Shown here: piece after piece, positions 34,020-42,072 of the stretch
Position numbering within the stretch: the first letter of the stretch is position 1
Layout of the letters: each line of letters opens with the position of its first letter
Assembly: GCF_007829885.1 (NCBI RefSeq)
Contig: NZ_VIWW01000001.1
Span: forward strand, 1,240,001-1,304,000
DNA length: 64,000 bases
Source of the DNA: Streptomyces brevispora
GTDB lineage: Bacteria; Actinomycetota; Actinomycetes; Streptomycetales; Streptomycetaceae
Reading direction: 5' to 3'
Made by a program: the position numbers and the translations under genes
Notes under the pieces: generated by a model
What the model saw: the letters and a program-made list of their open reading frames with translations, nothing else
Databases searched by the model: none
What the model was told of the DNA's origin: nothing

Positions 34020-34801
34020 GCCGGGGCCCCTGCGGAGTCGTCGGCCTTCGCCGGGGCATCGGTGGTCATGGCGGCGGGCAGGTGCGGCTTGGTCGCGTAG
34101 GCGACGAAGCTCTTGCCGACGACCGGGTTGAGCAGCTGCTCGGCGACCCGGGTGGCCATCGGCTTCTTCATGATGTCCCAGACCAGCAGCTTGTGGTACG
34201 CCCGCACCGGCAGCGCTGCGTCCTTGCCGTCGCGGCCCACTCCAAAGGCGCACTTCAGCCACCAGTAGGGCGAGTGCAGCGCGTGTGCGTGGTGGGTGCC
34301 GTACGGCTTGAGGCCGGCGCCGCGCATCCGGCCGAGCAGCTCGTCGGCCTTGTAGATGCGGATGTGGCCGCCCTCGACCTCGTGGTAGGCGTCGGAGAGC
34401 GTCCAGCAGACCTTCTCGGGGCCGTAGCGCGGCACCGTGATCGCGATCCGGCCGCCGGGCCTGAGCACCCGGACCATCTCGGCGAGTACGCCCTTGTCGT
34501 CGGGGATGTGCTCCATCACCTCGGAGATGATCACGACGTCGAAGGACGCGTCGGGGAACGGCAGGTTGAGCGCGTCCCCCTCCATGGCGGTGGCGGTGGC
34601 GCCCTCGGGTGCCTCCCCGGCCTCCTTCATCGCGGCGAACCACTTCGCGACCTCGCGGATCTCCTCGCCGTTCCGGTCGAGAGCCACCACCTGGGCGCCG
34701 CGCCGGTAGCACTCGAAGGCGTGGCGTCCGGCGCCGCAGCCCAGGTCGAGCACTCGGTCGCCTGCGGCGAGCGGGAAGCGGGTGAAGTCCACGGTCAGCA
34801 C
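34016..34801 (-). CDS. class I SAM-dependent methyltransferase
   Basis: A 261-residue methyltransferase with the UbiE/Methyltransf_11 layout. VLDLGCGAGRHAFECYRRGA is motif I, QVVALDRNGEEI holds the acidic SAM ribose ligand, and FDVVIISEVMEHIPDDKGVLAEM is motif II. GGRIAITVPRYGPEKVCW is motif III. It lies 68 bases after the GT4 gene and overlaps the toroid gene by four bases. The substrate is unknown; the neighbours suggest a glycolipid or glycan intermediate. Confidence 0.9.
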   Translation of the reverse strand: MLTVDFTRFPLAAGDRVLDLGCGAGRHAFECYRRGAQVVALDRNGEEIREVAKWFAAMKEAGEAPEGATATAMEGDALNLPFPDASFDVVIISEVMEHIPDDKGVLAEMVRVLRPGGRIAITVPRYGPEKVCWTLSDAYHEVEGGHIRIYKADELLGRMRGAGLKPYGTHHAHALHSPYWWLKCAFGVGRDGKDAALPVRAYHKLLVWDIMKKPMATRVAEQLLNPVVGKSFVAYATKPHLPAAMTTDAPAKADDSAGAPA

Positions 34802-34869
34802 GAATGCCTGCTTTCGCGGTCGGGGTTCGAAGGGGGCGGGAGAGCGGAGACGTCAGGGGTGGGGCGGTT

Positions 34870-36210
34870 TCACCGACGGCCGTCGGGTCCGGCGGCGGCA
34901 CGGGCGGCGATGGCCTCCCGGTAGAGCGCGGCGGTACCGATCGCCGCCTGCTTCCAGGTGAATCGTGCGAGGACCCGTTCGCGTCCCGCCGCCCCGAGCC
35001 GCTCGCGCAGCGCCGCGTCGCCGAGCAGCCGGCCGAGCGCGTCGGCCAGGGCCCCGGGGGCGGCGGGCGGGACCGCCAGACAGGTCTCGCCGTCCGGTCC
35101 CGCGACCTCGGGGATCGCGCCGCCGGTGGTGGCGACGAGCGGGGTGCCGGTGGCCATGGCCTCGGCGGCCGGCAGTGAGAACCCCTCGTACAGCGAGGGG
35201 ACACAGGCGATCTGGGCGCTGCGCACCAGGTCGACGAGTTCGGCGTCGCTGATGCCCTTGACGAACTCGACGGCGTCCCCGAGACCGTGCCGTTCGATGG
35301 CCTGCGCGACCGGTCCGTCCTCGGCCCGCCGGCCGACGACCACGAGGTGCGCCGCCGGGTTGCCGGTACGGAGCTTGGCGAGCGCCTCGACGAGGTGGAC
35401 GAGGCCCTTGAGCGGTACGTCGGCGCTGGAGGTGGTGACGATCCGGCCGTCGACCTCGGCGACCGCGGGGTCGGGCGACCACAGGTCGGTGTCGGCGCCG
35501 ATGTGGACGACGTGGACGCGGGCCGGGCGCACCCCGAGGTGCTCGACTATCTCCTGTTTGGAGGAGCCGGAGACGGTGAGCACGGACGGCAGCCTGCGCG
35601 CGACCCGCTTCTGCATGCGGGTGAAGGCGTACCAGCGGCGTACGGAGGCGCGGCGGCGACGGGTCGGGGCGGCGTCGAGGTCGAGCCGCCGGTCGACGGT
35701 GATGGGGTGGTGGATGGTGGTGACGAGGGGGGCGCCGAGGTCGGCGAGGAATCCGTAGCCGAGCGTCTGGTTGTCGTGGATGACGTCGAACTCGCCGCGT
35801 CTGGCGGCGAGATGGCGCCGGGCGCGCAGGCTGAAGGTGAGCGGCTCGGGGAATCCGCCGGTCCACATGGTGGCGACCTCGGTGGCGTCGATCCAGTCCC
35901 GGTACTCGCCGCGCTTCGGGGTGCGGAACGGGTCGGGGTTCCGGTAGAGGTCCAGACTCGGCAGCTCGGTGAGCGGGACGCCCTCGTCGAGCACGGGGTA
36001 GGGCTGGGCGCCGATCACCTCGACGCTGTGGCCGAGCCGGGCGAGCTCGCGGGCGAGGTGGCGTACGTAGACGCCCTGACCGCCGCAGAAGGGGTTGCCC
36101 TTGTAGGTGAGGAGCGCGATGCGCAACGGCCGGTCGCCGACGGGGTCCGCCTCCGTGTCCGACGTACCGGGGCCCGTGCGGGGGCCCGACTCTATGGCCT
36201 CAGCGGTCAC
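34870..36210 (-). CDS. GT4-family glycosyltransferase
   Basis: A 446-residue cytoplasmic GT-B enzyme. The N-terminal Rossmann domain begins LRIALLTYKGNPFCGGQGVYVRHLARELARLGH (in two parts), with FDVIHDNQTLGYG. The C-terminal domain has VHIGADTDLWSP, ADVPLKGLVHLVEALA and the nucleotide-sugar motif VPSLYEGFSLPAAEAMATGTPLV (in two parts, with the EX7E glutamates). GTG 36210 is chosen because AAGGGGG precedes it by seven bases. It heads the three-gene operon. A KstR-type site at 36265 lies 55 bases upstream, between this gene and kstR, so control in both directions is possible but unproven. Confidence 0.9.
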   Translation of the reverse strand: MTAEAIESGPRTGPGTSDTEADPVGDRPLRIALLTYKGNPFCGGQGVYVRHLARELARLGHSVEVIGAQPYPVLDEGVPLTELPSLDLYRNPDPFRTPKRGEYRDWIDATEVATMWTGGFPEPLTFSLRARRHLAARRGEFDVIHDNQTLGYGFLADLGAPLVTTIHHPITVDRRLDLDAAPTRRRRASVRRWYAFTRMQKRVARRLPSVLTVSGSSKQEIVEHLGVRPARVHVVHIGADTDLWSPDPAVAEVDGRIVTTSSADVPLKGLVHLVEALAKLRTGNPAAHLVVVGRRAEDGPVAQAIERHGLGDAVEFVKGISDAELVDLVRSAQIACVPSLYEGFSLPAAEAMATGTPLVATTGGAIPEVAGPDGETCLAVPPAAPGALADALGRLLGDAALRERLGAAGRERVLARFTWKQAAIGTAALYREAIAARAAAGPDGRR

Positions 36211-36264
36211 GCTCGGCCCCCTTCTCACTGCGTATTCGCCGGAGCGTAACCGCTCACGCTAATC

Positions 36265-36278
36265 TAGAACAAGTTACA
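36265..36278. promoter_or_regulatory. KstR-type operator upstream of kstR
   Basis: TAGAACAAGTTACA fits TnnAACnnGTTnnA at every fixed position. It lies 165 bases before the kstR start and 55 bases before the divergent GT4 start. Autoregulation of kstR through such a site is known in mycobacteria. Confidence 0.75.
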
Positions 36279-36288
36279 GACTGGATCG

Positions 36289-36302
36289 TTCAACGCGTTA
36301 CG
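36289..36302. promoter_or_regulatory. second, weaker KstR-like half-matched site
   Basis: TTCAACGCGTTACG keeps the AACnnGTT core and the first T but lacks the final A. It lies 10 bases from the perfect site at 36265, which would allow two dimers on the same face. Confidence 0.45.
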
Positions 36303-36442
36303 AATCTACCGGCAGGTAGCGTCGGTGCGGCGGCCGGATCAGGTGATTCGCGCCACGACACACACCCTGGCATGCTGTGCGCCGCCGGACCGGCCGCCGC
36401 TTCCTCGTGGTCGCGGACCTGAAGCCACGGGGAATGGGACAC

Positions 36443-37054
36443 ATGACAGCGGAAGCCAGACCGGCATCGCCGCCCCTGACGGAACGCCAGGAGGCCCGCC
36501 GCCGCCGCATCCTGCACGCCAGCGCGCAGCTCGCCGGCAAAGGCGGGTTCGAGGCCGTCCAGATGCGTGAGGTGGCGGAGGCCGCCGGGGTCGCCCTGGG
36601 CACCCTGTACCGCTACTTCCCGTCCAAGGTCCATCTGCTGGTCGCCACCATGCAGGACCAGCTCCAGCGCATGCAGGGCACGCTGCGCAAACGTCCGCCG
36701 GCCGGGGCCGACCCGGCGGACCGGGTCGCCGAAACCCTGATGCGGGCGTTCCGCGCGCTCCAGCGCGAACCGCACCTGGCGGACGCGATGGTGCGCGCGC
36801 TGACCTTCGCGGACCGCAGCGTGAGCCCCGAGGTGGACACCGTCTCGCGCCTCACGACGGCGATCATCCTGGACTCGATGGGGCTCGAGCACCCGACACC
36901 CGAGCAGCTCTCGGCCGTCCGGGTGATCGAGCACACCTGGCACTCGGCGCTGATCACCTGGCTGTCCGGCCGGGCGTCGATCGCCCAGGTGAAGATAGAC
37001 ATCGAGACGGTGTGCCGGCTGATCGACCTGACGGCCGAGGACCCGGTCCGCTGA
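36443..37054 (+). CDS. kstR: TetR-family regulator, KstR-type
   Basis: A 203-residue repressor. The TetR helix-turn-helix has a close match to mycobacterial KstR: ILHASAQLAGKGGFEAVQMR, EVAEAAGVALGTLYRYFPSK and VHLLVATM. The ligand domain also follows the KstR pattern (MRAFRALQREPHLADAMVRA, TFADRSVSPEVDTVSRLT, and WHSALITWLSGRAS). KstR represses sterol catabolic genes until a CoA-thioester intermediate binds. ATG 36443 is chosen by ribosome-site spacing; 36434 is an alternative. Consensus KstR sites lie upstream of it and before several catabolic genes in this window. The assignment rests on remembered family sequence plus the operators. Confidence 0.82.
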   Translation: MTAEARPASPPLTERQEARRRRILHASAQLAGKGGFEAVQMREVAEAAGVALGTLYRYFPSKVHLLVATMQDQLQRMQGTLRKRPPAGADPADRVAETLMRAFRALQREPHLADAMVRALTFADRSVSPEVDTVSRLTTAIILDSMGLEHPTPEQLSAVRVIEHTWHSALITWLSGRASIAQVKIDIETVCRLIDLTAEDPVR

Positions 37055-37100
37055 ACCGGCGTCGATGACTCCCGCGGGGCGCCGCCCCTGCCGGGGTCCT

Positions 37101-37146
37101 GCCCATGTACGGCACCCACATGGGCACCCGGTCAGGTGGGGTGCCC
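37101..37146 (+). promoter_or_regulatory. two overlapping leader hairpins before the ABC importer operon
   Basis: Hairpin A pairs 37101-37108 with 37118-37125 (GCCCATGT/ACATGGGC). Hairpin B pairs 37122-37129 with 37139-37146 (GGGCACCC/GGGTGCCC). Both stems are perfect 8-bp stems and share bases 37122-37125, so they exclude each other. This is the geometry of an attenuator or switch in the 167-base leader of the binding-protein gene. Hairpin A could instead simply terminate kstR. Confidence 0.4.
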
Positions 37147-37221
37147 TGCACCATATCGACGACGGCACGGTGTTCATACGGTTCGGCGACATCACAGGAA
37201 CACGCCGAGGAGCCGGTCACC

Positions 37222-38511
37222 ATGCGTCGCAGAGTCAGCAGAGTCAGCAGAACGAGCAGCGTCAGCAGAGCCGGCGGGGCCACCCGCACCGCCCGGCCCC
37301 GATCCCTGTCGGCCGTCGCCGTACTGGCCACCGCCGGTCTGCTGCTGACCGGGTGCACCGCCGCCGGCAAGGCGGGCAGTGAGGAGTCGACGACCGGGAA
37401 GTCCGCCAGTGGCGCGGCCGTGAAGGTGGGCCTGGTCTACTCCCGGACCGGGCTGCTCGCCGACTACGGCAAGCAGTACCGGGACGGCTTCATGGCGGGC
37501 CTGGACTACGCCACGAAGGGCACCCGCAAGGTCGCCGGCCACCGCATCGAGGTCACCGAGCAGGACGACGCGGGCGACCCCGGCAAGGCGGTCTCCGCGG
37601 CGAAGAACCTGATCGGCAAGGGCTACAAGGTGCTGGCCGGCACCACCGACTCCGGCGTCGCCCTCCAGATGGCGCCGCTCGCCGCCCAGAACAAGGTGCT
37701 GTACATCAGCGGACCGGCCGCCACCGACGCGGTGACCGGGATCAACGACTACACCTTCCGCTCGGGCCGCCAGTCCTACCAGGACATCCTCACGGCGGGG
37801 GCGATGCTCGGCGACGCCAAGGGCAAGAAGGTCACGGTGCTGGCCCAGGACTCCACGTTCGGCCAGGCGAACGTCGCCGCGGTGAAGGCGGTGCTCGGCG
37901 CGAAGGGCGCGAAGGTGGGCTCCGTACTGGCGCCGCCCAGCGCGACGGACCTGACGCCGTTCGCCCGGCAGGTGAAGGCGGGCGGGCCGGATCTGGTCTT
38001 CGTGGCCTGGGCCGGTTCCACCGCACCGGCGCTGTGGACCGCGCTGGACCAGCAGGGTGTGCTGGGCGCCGGCAAGGTCGTCACCGGGCTCGCCGGGACG
38101 GCCTCGTACCCGATCTTCGGGACGGCCGGGGCCAAGGTGTCGTTCCTCGCCCACTACTTCCCCGGTGCGGGCGGCGGCAACGCCGCGGAGAAGGCCATGC
38201 TCGACTCGGTGACGAAGGCCGGCGGCACCCCCGACCTGTTCACCCCGGACGGTTTCACCGCGGCCCAGATGATCGTGCACGCCGTGGCCGAGGGCAGCGC
38301 CACCGACCCGGCCGCGATGGTGAAGGCCCTGGAGGGCTGGACCTTCGACGGGGTGAAGGGCAAGGCGCAGGTCCGGGCCGAGGACCACGCCCTGGTGCAG
38401 CCGATGTTCGTGGCCCGGCTGACCGGCAAGGGCGCCGCCGCGAAGCCCGAGCTGCTGCACACCGAACCGATGGACACCGTGGCACCGCCCGTGAAGCCCT
38501 CGGCGGGCTGA
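37222..38511 (+). CDS. ABC importer substrate-binding lipoprotein (branched-chain type)
   Basis: A 429-residue periplasmic-binding-type lipoprotein. The N-terminus has repeated basic codons (VSRVSRTSSVSR, from a short DNA repeat), a hydrophobic segment and the lipobox LLLTGC. The mature protein has two type I binding-protein lobes: VKVGLVYSRTGLLADYGKQ, EVTEQDDAGDPGKAVSAAKN and YISGPAATDAVTGINDYTFR. ATG 37222 follows GAGGAG. It leads a five-gene importer operon with tight overlaps downstream. The position after kstR suggests it captures a steroid-derived or other hydrophobic acid, but the family also binds amino acids, amides and urea. Confidence 0.9.
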   Translation: MRRRVSRVSRTSSVSRAGGATRTARPRSLSAVAVLATAGLLLTGCTAAGKAGSEESTTGKSASGAAVKVGLVYSRTGLLADYGKQYRDGFMAGLDYATKGTRKVAGHRIEVTEQDDAGDPGKAVSAAKNLIGKGYKVLAGTTDSGVALQMAPLAAQNKVLYISGPAATDAVTGINDYTFRSGRQSYQDILTAGAMLGDAKGKKVTVLAQDSTFGQANVAAVKAVLGAKGAKVGSVLAPPSATDLTPFARQVKAGGPDLVFVAWAGSTAPALWTALDQQGVLGAGKVVTGLAGTASYPIFGTAGAKVSFLAHYFPGAGGGNAAEKAMLDSVTKAGGTPDLFTPDGFTAAQMIVHAVAEGSATDPAAMVKALEGWTFDGVKGKAQVRAEDHALVQPMFVARLTGKGAAAKPELLHTEPMDTVAPPVKPSAG

Positions 38512-38514
38512 AAC

Positions 38515-39306
38515 ATGACCGCACCGCACACCCTCGGCCACCGGGACGGCCGGGCGGATTCCGCGGCACCCGTGCTCCAGCTGGACGGACTCGGCTGGAG
38601 CATCGGGGGCGCGACCATCGTCCAGGACATCACGCTCAGCGTCCGCGAGGGCGAGTTCCTGGCCTTCATCGGCCCCAACGGGGCCGGAAAGACATCCCTG
38701 TTCAACCTCATCAGCGGCACGACGATGCCGACCGCGGGCACGATCGCGCTGGACGGCACCGACATGACGGACCGGCCCGCGCATGTGCGGGCCCGGCGCG
38801 GGCTCGGCCGGACGTTCCAGACGTCCAGCCTCTGGCCCGCGATGACCGTGGCCGACCACGTCCGGCTGGCGGCGCAGGCCGCCCGGGGCGGCTCCTACCG
38901 GCTCTGGCGGCGCGCCGACCCGTACACCGCCGAGGTGGACGGCGTGCTGGAGCGCACCGGTCTGGGCCACCGGGCCGGAGCGACGGCATCCGAACTGTCG
39001 CACGGCGAGAAGCGGAAGCTGGAGCTGGCCGTGCTGCTGGTGGGCGAGCCCCGGCTGATGCTGCTCGACGAACCGATGGCCGGGGTGAGCGCGGAGGAGG
39101 TCCCGGCGCTGACCGAGCTGATCCGCACCCTGCACCGGGAGGAGGGCCGCACCGTCCTCATGGTCGAGCACCACATGGACGTACTCCTGGGCCTGGCCGA
39201 CCGGCTCGCCGTGATGCATCACGGCCGGCTGCTGGCCCTGGACACCCCCGAGGCCGTCACCGCCGATCCGACCGTGCAACAGGCCTACCTCGGGGAGGGG
39301 TTGTGA
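38515..39306 (+). CDS. branched-chain-type ABC importer ATPase (LivG-like)
   Basis: A 263-residue ATPase subunit. Walker A is GPNGAGKTSLFNLI. The signature is degenerate (ELSHGEKRKLELA), which is typical of LivG. Walker B is RLMLLDEPMAGVS and the H-loop lies in VLMVEHHMDVLLGLADRL. It begins three bases after the binding-protein stop and overlaps the LivF-like gene by four bases (GTGA). It forms a heterodimer with LivF on the cytoplasmic face of the LivH/LivM channel. Confidence 0.93.
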   Translation: MTAPHTLGHRDGRADSAAPVLQLDGLGWSIGGATIVQDITLSVREGEFLAFIGPNGAGKTSLFNLISGTTMPTAGTIALDGTDMTDRPAHVRARRGLGRTFQTSSLWPAMTVADHVRLAAQAARGGSYRLWRRADPYTAEVDGVLERTGLGHRAGATASELSHGEKRKLELAVLLVGEPRLMLLDEPMAGVSAEEVPALTELIRTLHREEGRTVLMVEHHMDVLLGLADRLAVMHHGRLLALDTPEAVTADPTVQQAYLGEGL

Positions 39307-40046
39307 GCGCGCAGACCCTGCTCGCCGTCCGGGACCTGCGGGTCCTGATCGGCGGCCGGCACATCCTGCACGGTGTCGACCTGGACGTCGCCGCCCACGG
39401 CGTGACCGCGCTGCTGGGACGCAACGGCGCCGGGAAGACCACGACCGTACGGGGCATCCTGGGCCTCGTCCCGCGCAGCGGCAGTGTGCGGCTGGACGGT
39501 GAGGAGACCGTGGCCCTGCCCACCCACGCCGTGGTCCGGCGGGGTGTGGGTTACGCCCCGGAGGACCGCGGCGTCTTCGCCGGGCTGACCGTGGCGGAGA
39601 ACCTGCGGCTGGCCGAACGGCGCGGCGCGGGCGAGCCCGCCTACGCCCTGGTCCATGAGCTCTTCCCCGAACTCAAGCAGCGGGCCCGGCAGCCGGCCGG
39701 GACGCTGTCCGGCGGCCAGCAGCAGATGGTCGCCATCGGCCGCACCCTGCTCAACGCCAACCGGCTGATCATCGCGGACGAACCCACCAAGGGTCTGGCG
39801 CCGAAGGTGGTCACCGAGGTGGCGCAGGTGCTGGAGCGGGCCGCCGAGGCGGTGCCGGTGCTGCTCGTGGAGCAGAACCTCGCCGTCGTGCGCCGGCTCG
39901 CCGAGCACTGCGTGGTACTGGCCGACGGCCGGACCGCCCACCGGGGCCCGGCGGACGAACTGCTCGGCGACGCGGAGGCGGCCCGCCGGCTGCTCGGCGT
40001 GGGCCACGGCCCGCTGTCCACCCACACCGCGGAGGCGGATTCCTGA
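39303..40046 (+). CDS. branched-chain-type ABC importer ATPase (LivF-like)
   Basis: A 247-residue second ATPase. Walker A is LLGRNGAGKTTTVRGILG, the signature is TLSGGQQQMVAIGRTL, and Walker B is LIIADEPTKGLAP. The H-loop is replaced by the LivF-type VLLVEQNLAVVRRLA. The GTG overlaps the LivG-like stop, and its own stop overlaps the LivH-like ATG (TGATG). It is shorter than LivG, as usual. Confidence 0.93.
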   Translation: MSAQTLLAVRDLRVLIGGRHILHGVDLDVAAHGVTALLGRNGAGKTTTVRGILGLVPRSGSVRLDGEETVALPTHAVVRRGVGYAPEDRGVFAGLTVAENLRLAERRGAGEPAYALVHELFPELKQRARQPAGTLSGGQQQMVAIGRTLLNANRLIIADEPTKGLAPKVVTEVAQVLERAAEAVPVLLVEQNLAVVRRLAEHCVVLADGRTAHRGPADELLGDAEAARRLLGVGHGPLSTHTAEADS

Positions 40047-40933
40047 TGTCCACCATCGTGCTGCTCACCATGACCGGACTCGGTCTGGGAGCCCTCTACT
40101 TTCTCGTCGCGTCCGGACTCTCGCTGATCTTCGGCCTGATGGACGTGCTCAACTTCGCGCACGGGGCGCTGCTCTCCATCGGGGCGTACGGCACTTGGTG
40201 GGCGGCGTCCGGCCATCTGCCCGGCGCCGGACCCGGCGGGGCCGGCTTCGTCCTCGCGGTGCTGTTCGGTACGGCGGTGGGCACCGTCGCCGCCGTGCTC
40301 CTGGAACTCGCCGTCGTCCGCCCGCTCTACACCCGGCCGCGCGAGCAGGTGCTCGCCACGGTCGGGGTGGGGCTCGCGGTCCCCGCACTGCTGTCGGGGA
40401 TCTGGGGATCGGACGCCCGGACCTTCCCGGGGCCGAAGGCGCTGTCCGGCACCTTCGGGCTGCTGGGCGCGCAGGTCCCGGTCAACCGCCTCGTGCTGGT
40501 CGCGGCGGCGGTCGTGGTCCTGGTGGCGCTGCGGCTCTTCCTCGGCCGGACCCGGCACGGTCTCGTCGTACGGGCGGGGGTCGAGGACCGGGCGATGGTC
40601 ACCGCGCTCGGCATCGACGTCCGCAAGGCGTTCACCCTCGTCTTCGCGATCGGGGGCTGCGCCGCCGCACTGGGCGGGGCGCTCGGCGGGCTGTACTTCG
40701 GTTCGGTCGATCCCCGTCAGGGCACCTCGCTGCTGATCTTCGCGTTCGTCGTCGTGGTCACCGGCGGCATGGGTTCGGTGACCGGCGCCGCCGTGGCGTC
40801 GGTGGTCATCGGCCTGGTCCAGCAGTTCGCCAACTACTACACCGCAGCGGGCCTCGGCGATCTGGCGGTCGTCGTCCTGCTCGCCGCGCTGCTGCTGATC
40901 CGGCCGCGCGGACTGACGGGGAGGCTCGCGTGA
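40046..40933 (+). CDS. branched-chain-type ABC importer permease (LivH-like)
   Basis: A 295-residue permease with about eight hydrophobic segments. YFLVASGLSLIFGLMDVLNFAHGALLSIGAY (split across the first two helices) is the classic LivH start. FAIGGCAAALGGALGGLYFGSVDP precedes the last transmembrane bundle. The stop overlaps the GTG of the LivM-like gene. Together they form the membrane channel. Confidence 0.93.
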   Translation: MSTIVLLTMTGLGLGALYFLVASGLSLIFGLMDVLNFAHGALLSIGAYGTWWAASGHLPGAGPGGAGFVLAVLFGTAVGTVAAVLLELAVVRPLYTRPREQVLATVGVGLAVPALLSGIWGSDARTFPGPKALSGTFGLLGAQVPVNRLVLVAAAVVVLVALRLFLGRTRHGLVVRAGVEDRAMVTALGIDVRKAFTLVFAIGGCAAALGGALGGLYFGSVDPRQGTSLLIFAFVVVVTGGMGSVTGAAVASVVIGLVQQFANYYTAAGLGDLAVVVLLAALLLIRPRGLTGRLA

Positions 40934-42072
40934 GCACCGCCACCGAGACACACGACCGCACCGACGGCAGATCCCAGGCCGCACCGGCGCCCCCCGGCCG
41001 GTCCCGGCAACTGCTGCGCTGGTGGCCCGCCGCCGTCCTGCTGGTCCTGGTCGTGGCGCCCTACAGCGCCGTACCCGTGCCGGGTCTGCTGGACGGCCCG
41101 CTCGGCAGTGCGGGAAGCCTGCAACTCATCGCCACCTGCCTGCTGTTCGGCGCCCTGGCCACGGGCTACGACCTGCTGCTGGGCCGTACGGGGCTGCTCT
41201 CCTTCGGGCACGCCCTGTACTTCGCGGCGGGCAGCTACGCCACCAACGTGTTCCTGCTGGAGGCGGGGCTCCCGTTCGCGGCCGCCGCGGTCCTCGGCCT
41301 CTGCTTCGGGATCGCGCTGGCCCTGGTCCTGGGGTCGGTGAGCCTGCGCGTCACCGGCATCGGCTTCTCCATGGTCACGCTGGCGTTCGCCCAGGCGGGC
41401 TCGATCCTGGTCTCCCGCAACCCCGGTGGCGTCACCGGCGGTGAGGAGGGCCGGGCGGCACCGGCGGACCTGCTGCCCTCCTGGCTCGTCGGCATCGACA
41501 ACACCGCGAACCTCTACTGGATCGCCCTCGCCTATCTCGTCCTCACCCTGGGCGTCGTCCACTGGGCGGTCCGCTCCCCCACCGGACGCGTCTGGGAGGG
41601 CATCAAGGAGAACGAGCGCCGGGTGGAGGTGCTGGGGCTGAAACCGTACGGTTTCAAGCTGACGGCCTTCGTCGTGGCGGGCGCGCTCGCCGCGCTCGGC
41701 GGCATCGTGCACCTGCTTCTGACCGGTGGTTCCACGCCCCAGACGACCACGTCCGACTTCACGCTGTCGCTGCTGGTGATGGTGGTGCTGGGCGGCTCCG
41801 GAACCCGCTGGGGCCCGATGGTCGGCGGCATCCTCTACACCTGGGCGGACCACCGGCTCGGCGACCTGGCCGGTTCGGGCGCGGTCGCCGACCTCCCGGC
41901 GGTGCTCCGCGTCCCGCTCTCCCAGCCGCTGTTCCTGCTGGGCGTGCTGTTCGTGGCCGTGGTACATCTGCTGCCGGGCGGCCTGGCCCGACTGCCGTCC
42001 AGGCTCGCCGCGCTGCGTCGAGGCGGGCCCGCCGAAGAGATCCCGCCCCGGAAGGAGAACGGAAACCCGTGA
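40930..42072 (+). CDS. branched-chain-type ABC importer permease (LivM-like)
   Basis: A 380-residue permease with about ten hydrophobic segments. GYDLLLGRTGLLSFGHALYFAAGSY is the LivM hallmark. The coupling helix region GIKENERRVEVLGLKPYGFKL contacts the ATPases, and VLGGSGTRWGPMVGG follows. A basic/acidic cytoplasmic N-terminus of 35 residues and a charged C-tail (RRGGPAEEIPPRKENGNP) frame the membrane part. The stop overlaps the alpha/beta hydrolase GTG, tying that enzyme to the transporter. Confidence 0.92.
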   Translation: MSTATETHDRTDGRSQAAPAPPGRSRQLLRWWPAAVLLVLVVAPYSAVPVPGLLDGPLGSAGSLQLIATCLLFGALATGYDLLLGRTGLLSFGHALYFAAGSYATNVFLLEAGLPFAAAAVLGLCFGIALALVLGSVSLRVTGIGFSMVTLAFAQAGSILVSRNPGGVTGGEEGRAAPADLLPSWLVGIDNTANLYWIALAYLVLTLGVVHWAVRSPTGRVWEGIKENERRVEVLGLKPYGFKLTAFVVAGALAALGGIVHLLLTGGSTPQTTTSDFTLSLLVMVVLGGSGTRWGPMVGGILYTWADHRLGDLAGSGAVADLPAVLRVPLSQPLFLLGVLFVAVVHLLPGGLARLPSRLAALRRGGPAEEIPPRKENGNP

